A DNA stretch of 64,000 bases, taken from BOG-933 sp037147415 (GTDB taxonomy: Bacteria; Pseudomonadota; Alphaproteobacteria; Azospirillales; Azospirillaceae). Below are positions 24,010 to 33,866 of this stretch, in pieces (within the stretch, counting starts at the first letter, position 1; every line of letters starts with the position of its first letter). The DNA lies in assembly GCA_037147415.1 (NCBI GenBank), contig JBAWVF010000003.1, positions 4,466 to 68,465 of the forward strand, written 5' to 3'. Position numbers and translations under genes: made by a program. The notes beneath the pieces are model-generated. The model was given only the letters and a program-made list of their open reading frames with translations. It made no database searches and had not been told where the DNA came from.

Positions 24010-26457
24010 ATGGCTTCCATGAGCAATAAAGAGAAACTGGTTCTGGTCGGTAACGGCATGGCCGGCATCCGCACGATTGAGGAATTGCTGACGCGAGCGC
24101 CCGGTCTCTATGAGATTACGGTCTTCGGGGCCGAGCCTCACCCCAACTATAACCGGATCATGTTGTCGCCTGTATTGGCCGGCGAGAAAAGTTTCGACCA
24201 GATTATTCTGAATGACCATGATTGGTACGCTAAACACGGCATCACTCTGCATGCCGGCGATAAGGTCGAGGCAGTTGATCTGGCGGCGCGCACGGTAACC
24301 GCGGCGTCCGGCCGGACCGTATCTTATGATAAGCTGTTGCTGGCAACCGGCTCGGCGCCCTTTATTCTGCCGGTTCCGGGCCGTGACTTGCCGGGCGTGG
24401 TCGGTTTTCGCGATTTGTCCGACGTCGAGGCGATGATTGCCGCCGCCAAGTCCGGGACGCATGCCGTGGTGATCGGTGGCGGTTTGCTCGGTCTGGAAGC
24501 GGCGAACGGCTTGGCGGTGCGCGGCATGGATGTCACCGTGCTGCACCTGATGCCGACCTTGATGGAGCGGCAACTCGACGAAGCGGCCGGTTTCCTGCTG
24601 CAACAGGAGTTGGAGCGTCGCGGCATCCGCATCGTCACCCGGGCCCAGACCGAGGCGATTCTCGGGGAGGATCGGGTGCGTGCGGTCCGGCTGGCCGACG
24701 GGCGCGAGCTGGCGGCCGATCTGGTGGTGATGGCGGTCGGCATTCGGCCCGAGACTACGCTCGGCAAAGCGGCCGGTCTTGAGGTCAAACGCGGCATTGT
24801 CGTTGATGATTTTATGGGCAGTTCCGACCCGGCGGTTTATGCGCTGGGTGAATGCGTCGAGCATCGCGGCCAAACTTACGGGTTGGTGGCGCCGCTGTGG
24901 GACATGGCCAAGGCCTGCGCCGATCGGCTGGCCAATGTAAGCAATACGGGCTATTCCGGGACGGTGACCGCGACCCGGCTGAAGGTGACCGGGGTCGAGT
25001 TATTCTCGGCCGGCAGTTTCGGTGAGGCCGGGACCGAGGATATCGTGTTTCGTGACGCCGCCCGCGGTGTTTATAAACGCCTTATTCTCAGTGAGAACAG
25101 AATTCAAGGCGCTGTTCTTTATGGCGATACCAGAGACGGCGCCTGGTACTTTCAATTATTGCGCGACGCCGCCGATATTTCGCCGTTGCGCGATACCATT
25201 ATTTTCGGTCAGGGTGCCGGGGCGGCGGTGGTCGATCCCTTCGCCGCAGTGGTGGCGTTGCCCGATAACGCCGATATCTGCGGCTGCAACGGGGTCAACA
25301 AGGCAAGTATCGTCAGCGCGATCAAGCAGAAGGGCTGTTGCTCGGTCGATGACATCCGTACGCACACCAAGGCTTCGGCCTCGTGCGGCGGCTGTACCGG
25401 CCTGGTCGAAAAGTTGCTGGCGGCGACGCTGGGGGATCAATACAGTGCGGCCGCCGGCGACAAGCCGATGTGCAAATGCACCGCGATGACTCATGATGAT
25501 GTTCGTCGCATGATCCGGATCGACCATTTGAAGTCGATTCCGGCGGTGATGCAAGGTTTGGAGTGGAAAACTCCGGAGGGCTGCGCCTCGTGCCGGCCCG
25601 CGCTCAACTATTACCTGCTGTGTGCTTGGCCGGGCGAGTACAAGGACGACCAGCAATCGCGCTTTGTCAATGAGCGCCTGCACGCCAATATTCAGAAGGA
25701 CGGGACCTATTCGGTGATTCCGCGGATGTGGGGCGGCTTGACCACACCGGACGAGTTGCGCGCCATCGCCGATGTTGCCGATAAATTCAAAATCCCGACA
25801 GTCAAGGTCACCGGCGGGCAGCGCATCGATTTACTGGGGGTTCGGCGCGAGGATTTGCGCGCGGTGTGGGCTGATCTTAACAAGGCCGGCATGGTCTCCG
25901 GTCATGCTTATGGCAAGTCGCTCCGCACCGTGAAGACCTGTGTCGGTTCCGAGTGGTGCCGCTTCGGCACCCAGATGTCGATGGCGATGGGGGTCAAGCT
26001 GGAGAAAATGTGCTGGGGCTCCTGGACTCCGCACAAGGTCAAGCTGGCGGTTTCCGGCTGTCCGCGCAATTGCGCCGAGGCGACGATCAAGGATTTCGGT
26101 GTGGTCGCGGTCGAGAACGGTTGGGAACTCCATGTCGGCGGCAATGGCGGGCTCGAGGTTCGGGCCTGCGACTTGTTGTGCAAGGTCGAGACCGAGGCCG
26201 AGGTGCTTGAATATTGCGGCGCCTTCCTCCAGCTTTACCGGGAAGAGGCACGTTATTTGGAGCGCACCGCACCCTGGATCGAACGGGTCGGTCTGGATTA
26301 TGTCCACGCCCGCATCGTGCTTGATCCGGAGCACCGCGAGTTATTGTTTCACCGTTTCAAGCTTTCGCAGAAATATGAGCAAGTTGATCCGTGGGCCGAG
26401 CGCGCCGCTTATGGTGTCGATGCCCACGACTTCGCCCCTCTTGCCCGGATTGGATGA
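24010..26457 (+). CDS. nirB: Assimilatory nitrite reductase [NAD(P)H], large subunit
   Basis: Starting at MASMSNKEKLVLVGNGMAGI (a second ATG three codons on is equally possible), this is an 815-residue enzyme that reduces nitrite to ammonium. Domains in order are the FAD/NAD(P)H oxidoreductase (1-400, GNGMAG and VIGGGLLGLEAANGL), a BFD-like [2Fe-2S] domain (CGCNGVNKAS ... CGGC), then the ferredoxin-like and siroheme/[4Fe-4S] sulfite-nitrite reductase domains, with CVGSEWC and CPRNC ligands. It forms the enzyme with NirD, whose start overlaps its stop codon. Cytoplasmic. Confidence 0.95.
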   Translation: MASMSNKEKLVLVGNGMAGIRTIEELLTRAPGLYEITVFGAEPHPNYNRIMLSPVLAGEKSFDQIILNDHDWYAKHGITLHAGDKVEAVDLAARTVTAASGRTVSYDKLLLATGSAPFILPVPGRDLPGVVGFRDLSDVEAMIAAAKSGTHAVVIGGGLLGLEAANGLAVRGMDVTVLHLMPTLMERQLDEAAGFLLQQELERRGIRIVTRAQTEAILGEDRVRAVRLADGRELAADLVVMAVGIRPETTLGKAAGLEVKRGIVVDDFMGSSDPAVYALGECVEHRGQTYGLVAPLWDMAKACADRLANVSNTGYSGTVTATRLKVTGVELFSAGSFGEAGTEDIVFRDAARGVYKRLILSENRIQGAVLYGDTRDGAWYFQLLRDAADISPLRDTIIFGQGAGAAVVDPFAAVVALPDNADICGCNGVNKASIVSAIKQKGCCSVDDIRTHTKASASCGGCTGLVEKLLAATLGDQYSAAAGDKPMCKCTAMTHDDVRRMIRIDHLKSIPAVMQGLEWKTPEGCASCRPALNYYLLCAWPGEYKDDQQSRFVNERLHANIQKDGTYSVIPRMWGGLTTPDELRAIADVADKFKIPTVKVTGGQRIDLLGVRREDLRAVWADLNKAGMVSGHAYGKSLRTVKTCVGSEWCRFGTQMSMAMGVKLEKMCWGSWTPHKVKLAVSGCPRNCAEATIKDFGVVAVENGWELHVGGNGGLEVRACDLLCKVETEAEVLEYCGAFLQLYREEARYLERTAPWIERVGLDYVHARIVLDPEHRELLFHRFKLSQKYEQVDPWAERAAYGVDAHDFAPLARIG

Positions 26458-26783
26458 GTCTCATGCCCTGGATTGAAATCGGCTCTGTTTCGGATATTCC
26501 GCGCCGGGGCGCGCGGGTGGTCAAGGCGCCCGGCGGTGACATTGCGGTGTTTCGGACCGGCAATGACGAAGTTTATGCTTTGCGCGACCGTTGCCCGCAC
26601 AAGGGCGGCCCGCTTTCGGTCGGGATCGTTCACGATCGACGGGTCACCTGTCCGCTGCACGGGTTACAGGTCGATTTGCGCACCGGGCAGGCGATCGCGC
26701 CCGACGAGGGCTGTGCCCGCACCATTCCGGTCGAAGTCGTAAACGGTGTGCTGCGGCTCTCGGTCGCCGGCGGCGATGAATAG
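26454..26783 (+). CDS. nirD: Assimilatory nitrite reductase, small subunit (Rieske-like)
   Basis: This 109-residue NirD-type Rieske protein has both cluster motifs intact: CPHKGGPLS (C-x-H) and CPLHGLQVDL (C-x2-H). The start ATG 26454 overlaps the nirB stop as ATGA; an ATG three codons later (MPWIEIG) is also possible. It supports electron transfer or assembly in the NirBD nitrite reductase. The next gene starts 8 bases before its stop, so the operon is tightly coupled. Confidence 0.93.
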   Translation: MSLMPWIEIGSVSDIPRRGARVVKAPGGDIAVFRTGNDEVYALRDRCPHKGGPLSVGIVHDRRVTCPLHGLQVDLRTGQAIAPDEGCARTIPVEVVNGVLRLSVAGGDE

Positions 26784-29439
26784 CGGCAGAGCCGCCGCGG
26801 TCACGCGCTCGGCCTGTCCATATTGCGGGACCGGCTGCGGCGTGCTGGCTCGTCCGGCCGGGGACGGGGCGGTCAAGGTCAGCGGGGACTCGGCGCATCC
26901 TGCCAATAACGGGCGGCTGTGCAGCAAGGGCAACACGCTGGGCGAGACGCTGGGGCTCGATGGCCGTTTGCTCACGCCCGAGATCGACGGCAACCCGGCC
27001 GGCTGGGCCGAGGCGCTCGATCTGGTGGCGGCGCGGTTCCGGCAGGCGATCGACGAGCACGGGCCGGATTCGGTGGGGTTCTATGTCTCCGGGCAGTTGT
27101 TGACCGAGGATTATTACGCCGCCAACAAGCTGATGAAGGGTTTCATCGGCTCGGCCAATATCGACACCAATTCGCGGCTGTGCATGTCCTCGACCGTGGC
27201 CGGGCATAAGCGCGCGTTCGGCGAGGATCTGGTTCCCGGTTGCTATGATGATCTTGAGTTGTGCGATATGGCGGTGCTGGCCGGCTCGAATGCGGCTTGG
27301 TGCCATCCGATTCTGTTTCAGCGGCTGAACCGGGCGCGCAGCGAACGCGGCACCCGGCTGGTGGTGATTGACCCGCGGCGGACCGCCAGTTGCGATGGGG
27401 CCGACTTGCATCTGGCGCTGAAGCCGGGTAGCGATGTCCTGCTGTTCAATGGTTTGCTGGTCGATTTGGTGCGCCGCGGGGCGACTCGGCCGGACTTTAT
27501 CGCCGCTCATACCACCGGTTTTGAGGAGGCGCTGGAGCGCGCTTTTGCCGAAGCGCCCTCGGTCGAGGCGGTGGCCGAGGGCTGTGCCTTGCCGGTTGAG
27601 CAAATCACCTGTTTTTATGATTGGTTCGCCCGGATTCCCCGCGCGGTTACCGTCTTTTCGCAGGGCGTCAATCAGTCGAGCCAGGGCACCGACAAGGTCA
27701 ACGCAATTTTGAATGTTCATCTGGCCACCGGACGGATCGGGCGGCCGGGGCAGGGGCCGTTTTCGGTGACCGGGCAGCCCAACGCGATGGGCGGGCGCGA
27801 AGTCGGCGGGCTGGCGAACCAGTTGGCCGCCCATATGGACTTCACGCCCGACAGCATCGACCGGGTGCGCCGCTTCTGGCACGCGCCGCGCATGGCCGAG
27901 CGGCCGGGGCTGAAGGCGATCGATTTGTTTCGTGCCGCGGGTGATGGTCGGATCAAGGCGCTGTGGATCATGGGCAGCAATCCGGCGGTCAGTCTGCCCG
28001 AAGCCGATGCGGTGCGCGCGGCGCTGGCGGCGTGTCCGTTCGTGGTGGTTTCAGATTGCATCAGCGAGACCGATACCACCGCCTATGCAAAAGTTAAATT
28101 TCCGGCCGCCGGTTGGGGTGAAAAGGACGGTACCGTCACCAATTCCGAGCGCTATATCTCACGCCAGCGCGCGTTTCTCTCGCCGCCGGGAGAGGCGCGG
28201 CCCGATTGGTGGATTATTGCGCAAGTAGCGGCGCGGCTGTTCGGCCGGGACAGTTTCGCGTGGACAAAACCCGTCGAGATTTTTCGCGAGCATGCCGCGC
28301 TCTCGGCCTTCGAGAATGAAGGCGGACGTTTGTTCAATCTCGGACCGCTGGCCGAGATCGCCAGTGCCGATTATTACGATTTCGACCCGATTCAGTGGCC
28401 GGTGCGGGCCGATGGTCAGGGCACGGCGCGGCTGTGTGCCGACGGACGCTTTCCGACTCCCGATGGCCGCGCCCGTCTGATTGCGGTTTCCGTCCGGGCG
28501 CCGGGCCGGCTGGCCGACGAGACCTATCCGCTGGTGCTCAACACCGGCCGGCTGCGCGATCAGTGGCACACCATGACCCGCACCGGCGAGGTGCCGCGGC
28601 TGGCCTCGCACACCAACGAGCCGTTTCTCGCCATCAATGCCGACGATGCGGTGATCGATGGTGTGGTTGATGGCGGCATTGCCCGTGTCACCGGTGCGAC
28701 CGGCAGCGCTCTGTTGCGGGTGCGGGTCACGCCCGATCAGCCGCGCGGCAGTGTGTTCGTGCCGATTCATTGGAACCGTCAATATTCGGGGGCCGGTGGA
28801 GTCGGACCGCTATCTTCGGCGGTCAGCGACCCGGTTTCAGGGCAACCGGAGCTTAAGCATACTCCGGTTCGGGTCAGTGCCTGGATGCCGGGTTGGACCG
28901 GCTTTCTGGTCAGCCGCAAGCGCTTAAAGCCTTTGGCCGAGTATTGGGTCAGGACTGCGGCCGAGCATTGCCGGGTCTATACAATGGCCGGCGCGGTGTT
29001 TCCCGAAGATATTGAGGCTTGGGCCACGGCGATGGTCGGTCCTGTTGAAGGACGACTTGAGTTTCACGATGCCCGCCGTGGTGCTCGTCGTTGGGCGCGC
29101 TTTGACAACGGCCGGTTGGAGGCGTGTTTATTCGTCGGACCGGACGGGCCGACGGAGCCGCCGCCCTGGTTGATCGAACGTTTTGCGCTCGATTTCGTGC
29201 CGGAGGAGGAGCGCCCCTGGCTGCTCAGTCAACGTTTCGGCGTTGGCTCGGCGGCGACGCCCGCCGGGCGCATTGTGTGCGCCTGCATGAATGTCACTGA
29301 GGCGACGATCCTCGATGCCATTCGGGCCAAGGGGCTCGACTCGGCCGATGCCGTTGGCAAAGCCACCAAGGCCGGCACCAATTGCGGCTCCTGCCGCTCG
29401 GAAATCACGGATTTGATCGGGAAAGCGCGGGCGCTATAG
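26776..29439 (+). CDS. nasA: Assimilatory nitrate reductase, catalytic subunit
   Basis: Starting at MNSGRAAAVTRSACPYCGTG, this is an 887-residue Mo-bisMGD enzyme. An N-terminal [4Fe-4S] cluster (CPYCGTGCGV ... LCSKG) is followed by molybdopterin oxidoreductase domains (AVLAGSNAAWCHPILFQRL, MGSNPAVSLPEAD) and the MGD-binding C-terminal barrel (VLNTGRLRDQWHTMTRTG). A fused BFD-like [2Fe-2S] domain ends it (CACMNVTEATILD ... CGSC), as in Klebsiella NasA-type enzymes. It reduces nitrate to nitrite in the cytoplasm, feeding NirBD. No separate electron-donor subunit is encoded nearby. Its stop codon abuts that of convergent mlaF inside a palindrome. Confidence 0.95.
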   Translation: MNSGRAAAVTRSACPYCGTGCGVLARPAGDGAVKVSGDSAHPANNGRLCSKGNTLGETLGLDGRLLTPEIDGNPAGWAEALDLVAARFRQAIDEHGPDSVGFYVSGQLLTEDYYAANKLMKGFIGSANIDTNSRLCMSSTVAGHKRAFGEDLVPGCYDDLELCDMAVLAGSNAAWCHPILFQRLNRARSERGTRLVVIDPRRTASCDGADLHLALKPGSDVLLFNGLLVDLVRRGATRPDFIAAHTTGFEEALERAFAEAPSVEAVAEGCALPVEQITCFYDWFARIPRAVTVFSQGVNQSSQGTDKVNAILNVHLATGRIGRPGQGPFSVTGQPNAMGGREVGGLANQLAAHMDFTPDSIDRVRRFWHAPRMAERPGLKAIDLFRAAGDGRIKALWIMGSNPAVSLPEADAVRAALAACPFVVVSDCISETDTTAYAKVKFPAAGWGEKDGTVTNSERYISRQRAFLSPPGEARPDWWIIAQVAARLFGRDSFAWTKPVEIFREHAALSAFENEGGRLFNLGPLAEIASADYYDFDPIQWPVRADGQGTARLCADGRFPTPDGRARLIAVSVRAPGRLADETYPLVLNTGRLRDQWHTMTRTGEVPRLASHTNEPFLAINADDAVIDGVVDGGIARVTGATGSALLRVRVTPDQPRGSVFVPIHWNRQYSGAGGVGPLSSAVSDPVSGQPELKHTPVRVSAWMPGWTGFLVSRKRLKPLAEYWVRTAAEHCRVYTMAGAVFPEDIEAWATAMVGPVEGRLEFHDARRGARRWARFDNGRLEACLFVGPDGPTEPPPWLIERFALDFVPEEERPWLLSQRFGVGSAATPAGRIVCACMNVTEATILDAIRAKGLDSADAVGKATKAGTNCGSCRSEITDLIGKARAL

Positions 29440-29446
29440 CGCCCGC
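29427..29446. terminator. Perfect 20-bp palindrome containing both convergent stop codons
   Basis: GCGGGCGCTATAGCGCCCGC is its own reverse complement. nasA ends CTA TAG on the plus strand and mlaF ends CTA TAG on the minus strand, so the stops (29437-29439 and 29434-29436) are mirror images. It has no loop and no T tract, so the terminator role is only a suggestion. Confidence 0.5.
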
Positions 29447-30213
29447 ATCTGCATCCGGATCGGGCCTTCGGCGCGGCCATTGATGAACTGATCGACATAG
29501 GGGTTACCCGAGTGGTCGATCTCGTCATGGCGGCCGTGCCAGATAATTTTACCCTGATAAATCATGGCGATACGGTCGGCGATCTTGCGCGCCGAGGCCA
29601 TGTCGTGGGTAATCGACAGCGCGGTCGCCCCCAGATCCTTGACGCATTTGACGATCAGTTCGTTGATGACATCGGCCATGATCGGATCAAGACCGGTCGT
29701 CGGCTCGTCGAAGAAAATGATTTCGGGCTCGGTGGCGATGGCGCGGGCCAAACCCACCCGCTTTTGCATGCCGCCGGACAGTTCCGAAGGCGCCAAGGCG
29801 CCGACCTCGGGACCAAGTCCGACCGCAGCCAGCTTGGACAGCGCGATGTCTTTGGCTTCGGCGCGCGGCATGTGCCGGCCCTGAATCAGGCCGAAGGCGA
29901 CATTTTCCCATACGGACAAGCTGTCGAACAAGGCGGCGCCCTGAAACAGCATGCCGAATTTTTTCAACAGCCTCTCGCGGTCGTTGCGGGATTTTCCGAT
30001 CGATTCCTCGCCATCGATTTTGATCGAGCCTTCCTCGGGACTCAGAAGCCCGAGAATGCATTTCAGCATCACCGACTTGCCGGTGCCCGAACCGCCGATC
30101 ACGACCAGAGACTCGGCGTGTCCGACCGACAGGTCGAGCCCGTCGAGCACGATCTTGTTACCGAAACGTTTCTTGACGCCGTTAAGGGCGATCTTGGGGG
30201 GTTCTTCGGTCAT
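29434..30213 (-). CDS. mlaF: Phospholipid-transport ABC ATPase MlaF
   Basis: This 259-residue ATPase has Walker A GGSGTGKS, Q-loop FQGAALFDSLSVWENVAFGL, signature LSGGMQKRVGLARAIA and Walker B IIFFDEPTTGLD. The FQGAALFDSLTV-type loop and MADVINELI after Walker B are typical of the MlaF (YrbF/Ttg2A) group, which energises phospholipid movement between the membranes. It overlaps mlaE by four bases. mlaD, mlaC and mlaB are not downstream; the unit ends at the convergent nasA. The longer open frame from 30423 overlaps mlaE and is rejected. Confidence 0.92.
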   Translation of the reverse strand: MTEEPPKIALNGVKKRFGNKIVLDGLDLSVGHAESLVVIGGSGTGKSVMLKCILGLLSPEEGSIKIDGEESIGKSRNDRERLLKKFGMLFQGAALFDSLSVWENVAFGLIQGRHMPRAEAKDIALSKLAAVGLGPEVGALAPSELSGGMQKRVGLARAIATEPEIIFFDEPTTGLDPIMADVINELIVKCVKDLGATALSITHDMASARKIADRIAMIYQGKIIWHGRHDEIDHSGNPYVDQFINGRAEGPIRMQMRAL

Positions 30214-30983
30214 TTTGAAAAGAACATACCGGTGATCAAGTAGTTGCAGATCAGAATCATGATCGAGGATGACACCACCGCATTCGTGGTCGCGGCCCCG
30301 ACCCCTTCGGCCCCGCCGCGCGACCGATAACCGTGGTAGCAGCCCATCAGTGCTATGACAAAGCCGAAGACTCCGGCCTTGACCAGACCCGAGACCACGT
30401 CGATGACTTTGAGATATTCCCAAGTCTTGGACAAATAGACCGCCGGGTTGAAGCCCAACTTATACACGCTGACCAAAAAGCCGCCGAATACGCCGATGAT
30501 ATCGGCCACGATCACCAATAACGGCAGCATGGTCAAGCCGGCGATCAGGCGCGGCGCCACCAGATACTTGAACGGGTCGGTCGCCAATGTGCTGAGCGCA
30601 TCGATTTGCTCGGTCACCCGCATGGTGCCGATTTCAGCCGCCATCGAGGCGCCGATCCGGCCCGCGACCATCAACCCGGCCAGCACCGGCCCGAGTTCAC
30701 GGGTAATCGACAAGATGACCACGGTCGCCACCGCGCCTTCGGCCTGGAAACGGGCAAAGCCGGTATAGCTTTGCAGCGCCAACACCATGCCGGTGAACAG
30801 CGCGGTCAGCCCGACCACCGGCAGCGAGTAATAGCCGATATCGATCATCTGGCGCCCGATCAGGTGAAAATAGATCGGCGGCCGGACACAGTGGGACACC
30901 GAGCGCACCGCAAAGCGGGTCAGCCGTCCGGTGCTCTCAAGGAAGATCAGGAAGGTGCGGCCGATTGCCGCCAGGAAGTCCAT
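30210..30983 (-). CDS. mlaE: Phospholipid-transport ABC permease MlaE
   Basis: This 257-residue inner-membrane permease of the MlaE (DUF140) family has PVVGLTALFTGMVLALQSYT, the conserved LGPVLAGLMVAGRIGASMAAEIGTM amphipathic segment (residues about 96-120) and EQIDALSTLATDPFKYLV. AGGAG lies 6 bases upstream of the ATG. With MlaF it forms the ABC core of the Mla pathway, which keeps the outer membrane asymmetric. The substrate-binding MCE protein (MlaD) must be encoded elsewhere. Confidence 0.93.
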   Translation of the reverse strand: MDFLAAIGRTFLIFLESTGRLTRFAVRSVSHCVRPPIYFHLIGRQMIDIGYYSLPVVGLTALFTGMVLALQSYTGFARFQAEGAVATVVILSITRELGPVLAGLMVAGRIGASMAAEIGTMRVTEQIDALSTLATDPFKYLVAPRLIAGLTMLPLLVIVADIIGVFGGFLVSVYKLGFNPAVYLSKTWEYLKVIDVVSGLVKAGVFGFVIALMGCYHGYRSRGGAEGVGAATTNAVVSSSIMILICNYLITGMFFSK

Positions 30984-31065
30984 CTTTCTCCTAACCCCCT
31001 TAGGCTAACCTTTTGATTTGAATGAAATTACGCTGCGGAACAGTATAAACCCCTCACGATCCGCT

Positions 31066-32181
31066 TTAGCGGGCCGGCTCCAGCCAGACTCGGCGACAGC
31101 GCCGGGACAGGTTGGTCAGAATTTCATAACCGATTGTTCCGGCCTCGGCTGCGACCGTGTCAATCGAGTGATCGGACCCTATCAACTCCACCTCGGCGCC
31201 GGGGTGTATCCCGTCTTCGGGCAGGTCGGACACGTCAACGGTAATCAAATCCATAGAGACCCGACCGGCCATCGGCAGTTTTCGCCCGTTGATCACAACC
31301 GTACCCTGACCGGCCAAAGACCGCGGCAAACCGTCGGCGTACCCGGCGGCAAGCGTGGCAATCCTGATTTTATTTTTAACCTTGTACATCGCACCGTAGC
31401 CAACGGTCATGCCGGTGTCAACCGTGCGGACCTGGAGCACGCGCGCAATCAAGGAGATAACGGGGCGTTGGGGATTTTCGGCCTCCGGCGTCGGGTTGAT
31501 GCCATAAAGAGCGGCGCCCGGCCGGACCAGTTCGAGATGAAAGGCCCGGCTGCGAAAAATACCCGAAGAATTGGCAAAACTGCGGCGAGCCGGCGGCAAT
31601 TTTGACAATAATTGATGAAAGCGTCCGAGCTGTGACGACGACATCGGATGAAAGCGTTGATCGGCGCACGCAAGGTGGCTCATCCAGCCGCGTAGCGCAA
31701 TTCCGGCCAACCGATCGGGCGCAGCCGCCAGCGCGGCGGTTTCAACAACGCTAAGCCCGAGTCGATTCATGCCGGTATCGAGGTGAATCCAGGCTGGTTG
31801 CGCGCGCCCGGTTGTGCGGGCAAAGGAGCGCCAGCGCGCGATATCGTCGAGGCTGTTGAGCACGGGGACGATGCGATGCGCCTCATGCTCGGTCTCATTC
31901 CCCGGCAGCATGCCGGAAAGGGCGATGATTTCGGCTTCGGGCAGCAGCGCTCGCAACGCCACCCCTTCCTCCAACAGAGCCACGAAAAAAGTCGTGCACC
32001 CGGCGGCGGCCAACGCCGGAGCGACTTTAGCCGCGCCCAAGCCATAAGCGTCGGCCTTAACCACGGCCGCGCACTCCGCCCGCCCGGCGCGTGCACGCAA
32101 AGACTGCCAGTTTGCGATGATGGCGCCCAGATCAACGGACAGGGTCAAAGCGGCGGTGGCGTTGGACTCACTCGTGGTCAT
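31066..32181 (-). CDS. alr: Alanine racemase
   Basis: This 371-residue fold-type III PLP enzyme has the cofactor lysine K42 in AVVKADAYGLGA and the second catalytic base Tyr in TVGYGAMYK (about residue 262). RVSMDLITVDV and AGYADGLPR are further family motifs. It interconverts L- and D-alanine for peptidoglycan. Its start lies inside the 3' end of dnaB (14-bp overlap), giving the dnaB-alr pair common in proteobacteria. Confidence 0.95.
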   Translation of the reverse strand: MTTSESNATAALTLSVDLGAIIANWQSLRARAGRAECAAVVKADAYGLGAAKVAPALAAAGCTTFFVALLEEGVALRALLPEAEIIALSGMLPGNETEHEAHRIVPVLNSLDDIARWRSFARTTGRAQPAWIHLDTGMNRLGLSVVETAALAAAPDRLAGIALRGWMSHLACADQRFHPMSSSQLGRFHQLLSKLPPARRSFANSSGIFRSRAFHLELVRPGAALYGINPTPEAENPQRPVISLIARVLQVRTVDTGMTVGYGAMYKVKNKIRIATLAAGYADGLPRSLAGQGTVVINGRKLPMAGRVSMDLITVDVSDLPEDGIHPGAEVELIGSDHSIDTVAAEAGTIGYEILTNLSRRCRRVWLEPAR

Positions 32182-33661
32182 GGTCGGATTGATCGGACTC
32201 CAGGTCGGAGAATCGGGTAAATTGCCCGTCGAAATGCATCTTTACCGTGCCGATCGGGCCGTGCCGTTGCTTGGCGATAACACATTCGCCGACATTATGG
32301 ACTTCAGCAAGTCGTTGCTGCCAGCGCAAATAGCGTTCGTTGAACTTATCGTCATTTTCTTCAGGCCGGCGTGACGGTTCCGCGCGTTCAAGATAATATT
32401 GCTCGCGATAAACGAACATCACAACGTCAGCGTCCTGTTCAATCGAACCCGACTCGCGTAGATCGGCAAGTTGCGGGCGCTTGTCCTCGCGGGCCTCGAC
32501 GGCACGGCTAAGTTGAGACAGCGCTAACACCGGGATTTGCAGTTCCTTGGCCACCGCCTTCAGGCCGCGGGTAATTTCAGAAATTTCCTGCACCCGGTTT
32601 TCCGAGCGGTTGGTGCCGCTGCCGCGCATCAGCTGAAGGTAATCAATGACGATCATGCCGAGATTGGCGGTGCGTTTAAGCCGTCGAGCCCGGGTTCGCA
32701 GCAGATTGACGCTGACCCCCGGCGTGTCATCGATAAAAAGGGGCAAGCGATACAAGGCCTGGTTGGCCTCCATGAAGCGTGGAAAGTCGCTGTCTTTCAG
32801 TTCGCCGCGCCGGATTTTGTCACCGGGAACCCGGGTTTCATCCGCCAGCACTCGAGTCGCGAGTTGCTCAGCCGACATTTCAAGAGAAAACACCCCGACC
32901 GTTGCGCCGTCGCTGCCGCCGCTGGCGGCAAATGCCTTGGCCGCGTTGACCGCAATGTTGGTCGCCAGCGCGGTTTTGCCCATCGAGGGGCGCCCGGCCA
33001 GGATGACCAAATCGGATTTGTGCAGCCCGCCCAGCTTGCGATCAAGGTCGGTCAGGCCGGTGGTGACGCCGGTGATATGGGTGGAGCGGCGATAGGCCGA
33101 CTCGGCGGCATCAATGGCCGCAGTCAAGCTACGGTTGAATTGAACGAAGCCGCCTTTGATATCGCCGGTCGTGGCGAGTTCAAAAAGTTGCTTTTCCGCT
33201 TCTTCGATCTGATCCTGTGCCGAAACGTCTAAATCGTGGGAATAAGCCTCGTTGACCATATCCTCGCCGATAGCAATAAGCTGACGGCGCAAAAAATGGT
33301 TGTGAATCGTGCGCCCGTAATCCTCTGCATTGAGAACGGCGACGACGCTGGCCGAAAGTACGGCCAAATAGCCGGCGCCCCCGACTTGAGCCAGATCGGG
33401 GTCGCTATCGAAGAATGACTTAAGCGTAATGGCATTGGCCGCCTGCCCGCGTTCGATGAAGCTGGCAATATGGGTATAAATGCGGCCGTGAACCGGACGG
33501 TAAAAATGCTCGGCCTTCAGAAACTCGCTAACCTTTTCAAAGGTGCGATTGTTCGACAGCAGGGCGCCGAGCAAGGCTTGCTCGGCCTCCTCGTTCTGGG
33601 GGTCGATCCGGAACTCGGGTGGCTTCGGATCACTCGGTGGGGCGGCTGAGTTGGCATTCAT
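32168..33661 (-). CDS. dnaB: Replicative DNA helicase DnaB
   Basis: This 497-residue hexameric 5'-3' helicase has an N-terminal DnaB domain (PQNEEAEQALLGALLSNN) and a RecA-like C-terminal domain with Walker A GRPSMGKTAL, Walker B MIVIDYLQLM and the arginine-finger region RESGSIEQDADVVMFVYR. It unwinds DNA at the fork. It normally follows rplI; here three small paralogous genes and a terminator separate the two, so it must have its own promoter in 33662-33780. Confidence 0.96.
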   Translation of the reverse strand: MNANSAAPPSDPKPPEFRIDPQNEEAEQALLGALLSNNRTFEKVSEFLKAEHFYRPVHGRIYTHIASFIERGQAANAITLKSFFDSDPDLAQVGGAGYLAVLSASVVAVLNAEDYGRTIHNHFLRRQLIAIGEDMVNEAYSHDLDVSAQDQIEEAEKQLFELATTGDIKGGFVQFNRSLTAAIDAAESAYRRSTHITGVTTGLTDLDRKLGGLHKSDLVILAGRPSMGKTALATNIAVNAAKAFAASGGSDGATVGVFSLEMSAEQLATRVLADETRVPGDKIRRGELKDSDFPRFMEANQALYRLPLFIDDTPGVSVNLLRTRARRLKRTANLGMIVIDYLQLMRGSGTNRSENRVQEISEITRGLKAVAKELQIPVLALSQLSRAVEAREDKRPQLADLRESGSIEQDADVVMFVYREQYYLERAEPSRRPEENDDKFNERYLRWQQRLAEVHNVGECVIAKQRHGPIGTVKMHFDGQFTRFSDLESDQSDHDHE

Positions 33662-33778
33662 GGCGCCATGATACCAGTCGGATCCGTGCGGTCACCCGGC
33701 GAGTGAGGGGCACGGTAAAAATAATACAGTAGACAGGTTTGATCGCACCGGCCATCCGGCGGCGACTCGGGATCGTCT

Positions 33779-33817
33779 GAAAAACGAAACACCGGCCTTC
33801 CTTGGAAAGCCGGTGTT
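33779..33817 (-). terminator. Rho-independent terminator of the paralogue cassette
   Basis: On the minus strand AACACCGGC (complement of 33809-33817) pairs with GCCGGTGTT (33788-33796 complement), with further TTCC/GGAA pairing inside, and is followed by TCGTTTTTC. It ends the transcript of paralogue A and insulates dnaB. Confidence 0.85.
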
Positions 33818-33866
33818 ATCGTATCAACAGCCGTGAACGGGCCCGATCAGTGTCGAATCGGGACGA

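Noticed and set aside
26644..27882. Long minus-strand ORF of 412 codons
   Set aside because: Antisense to nirD and nasA; no family features.
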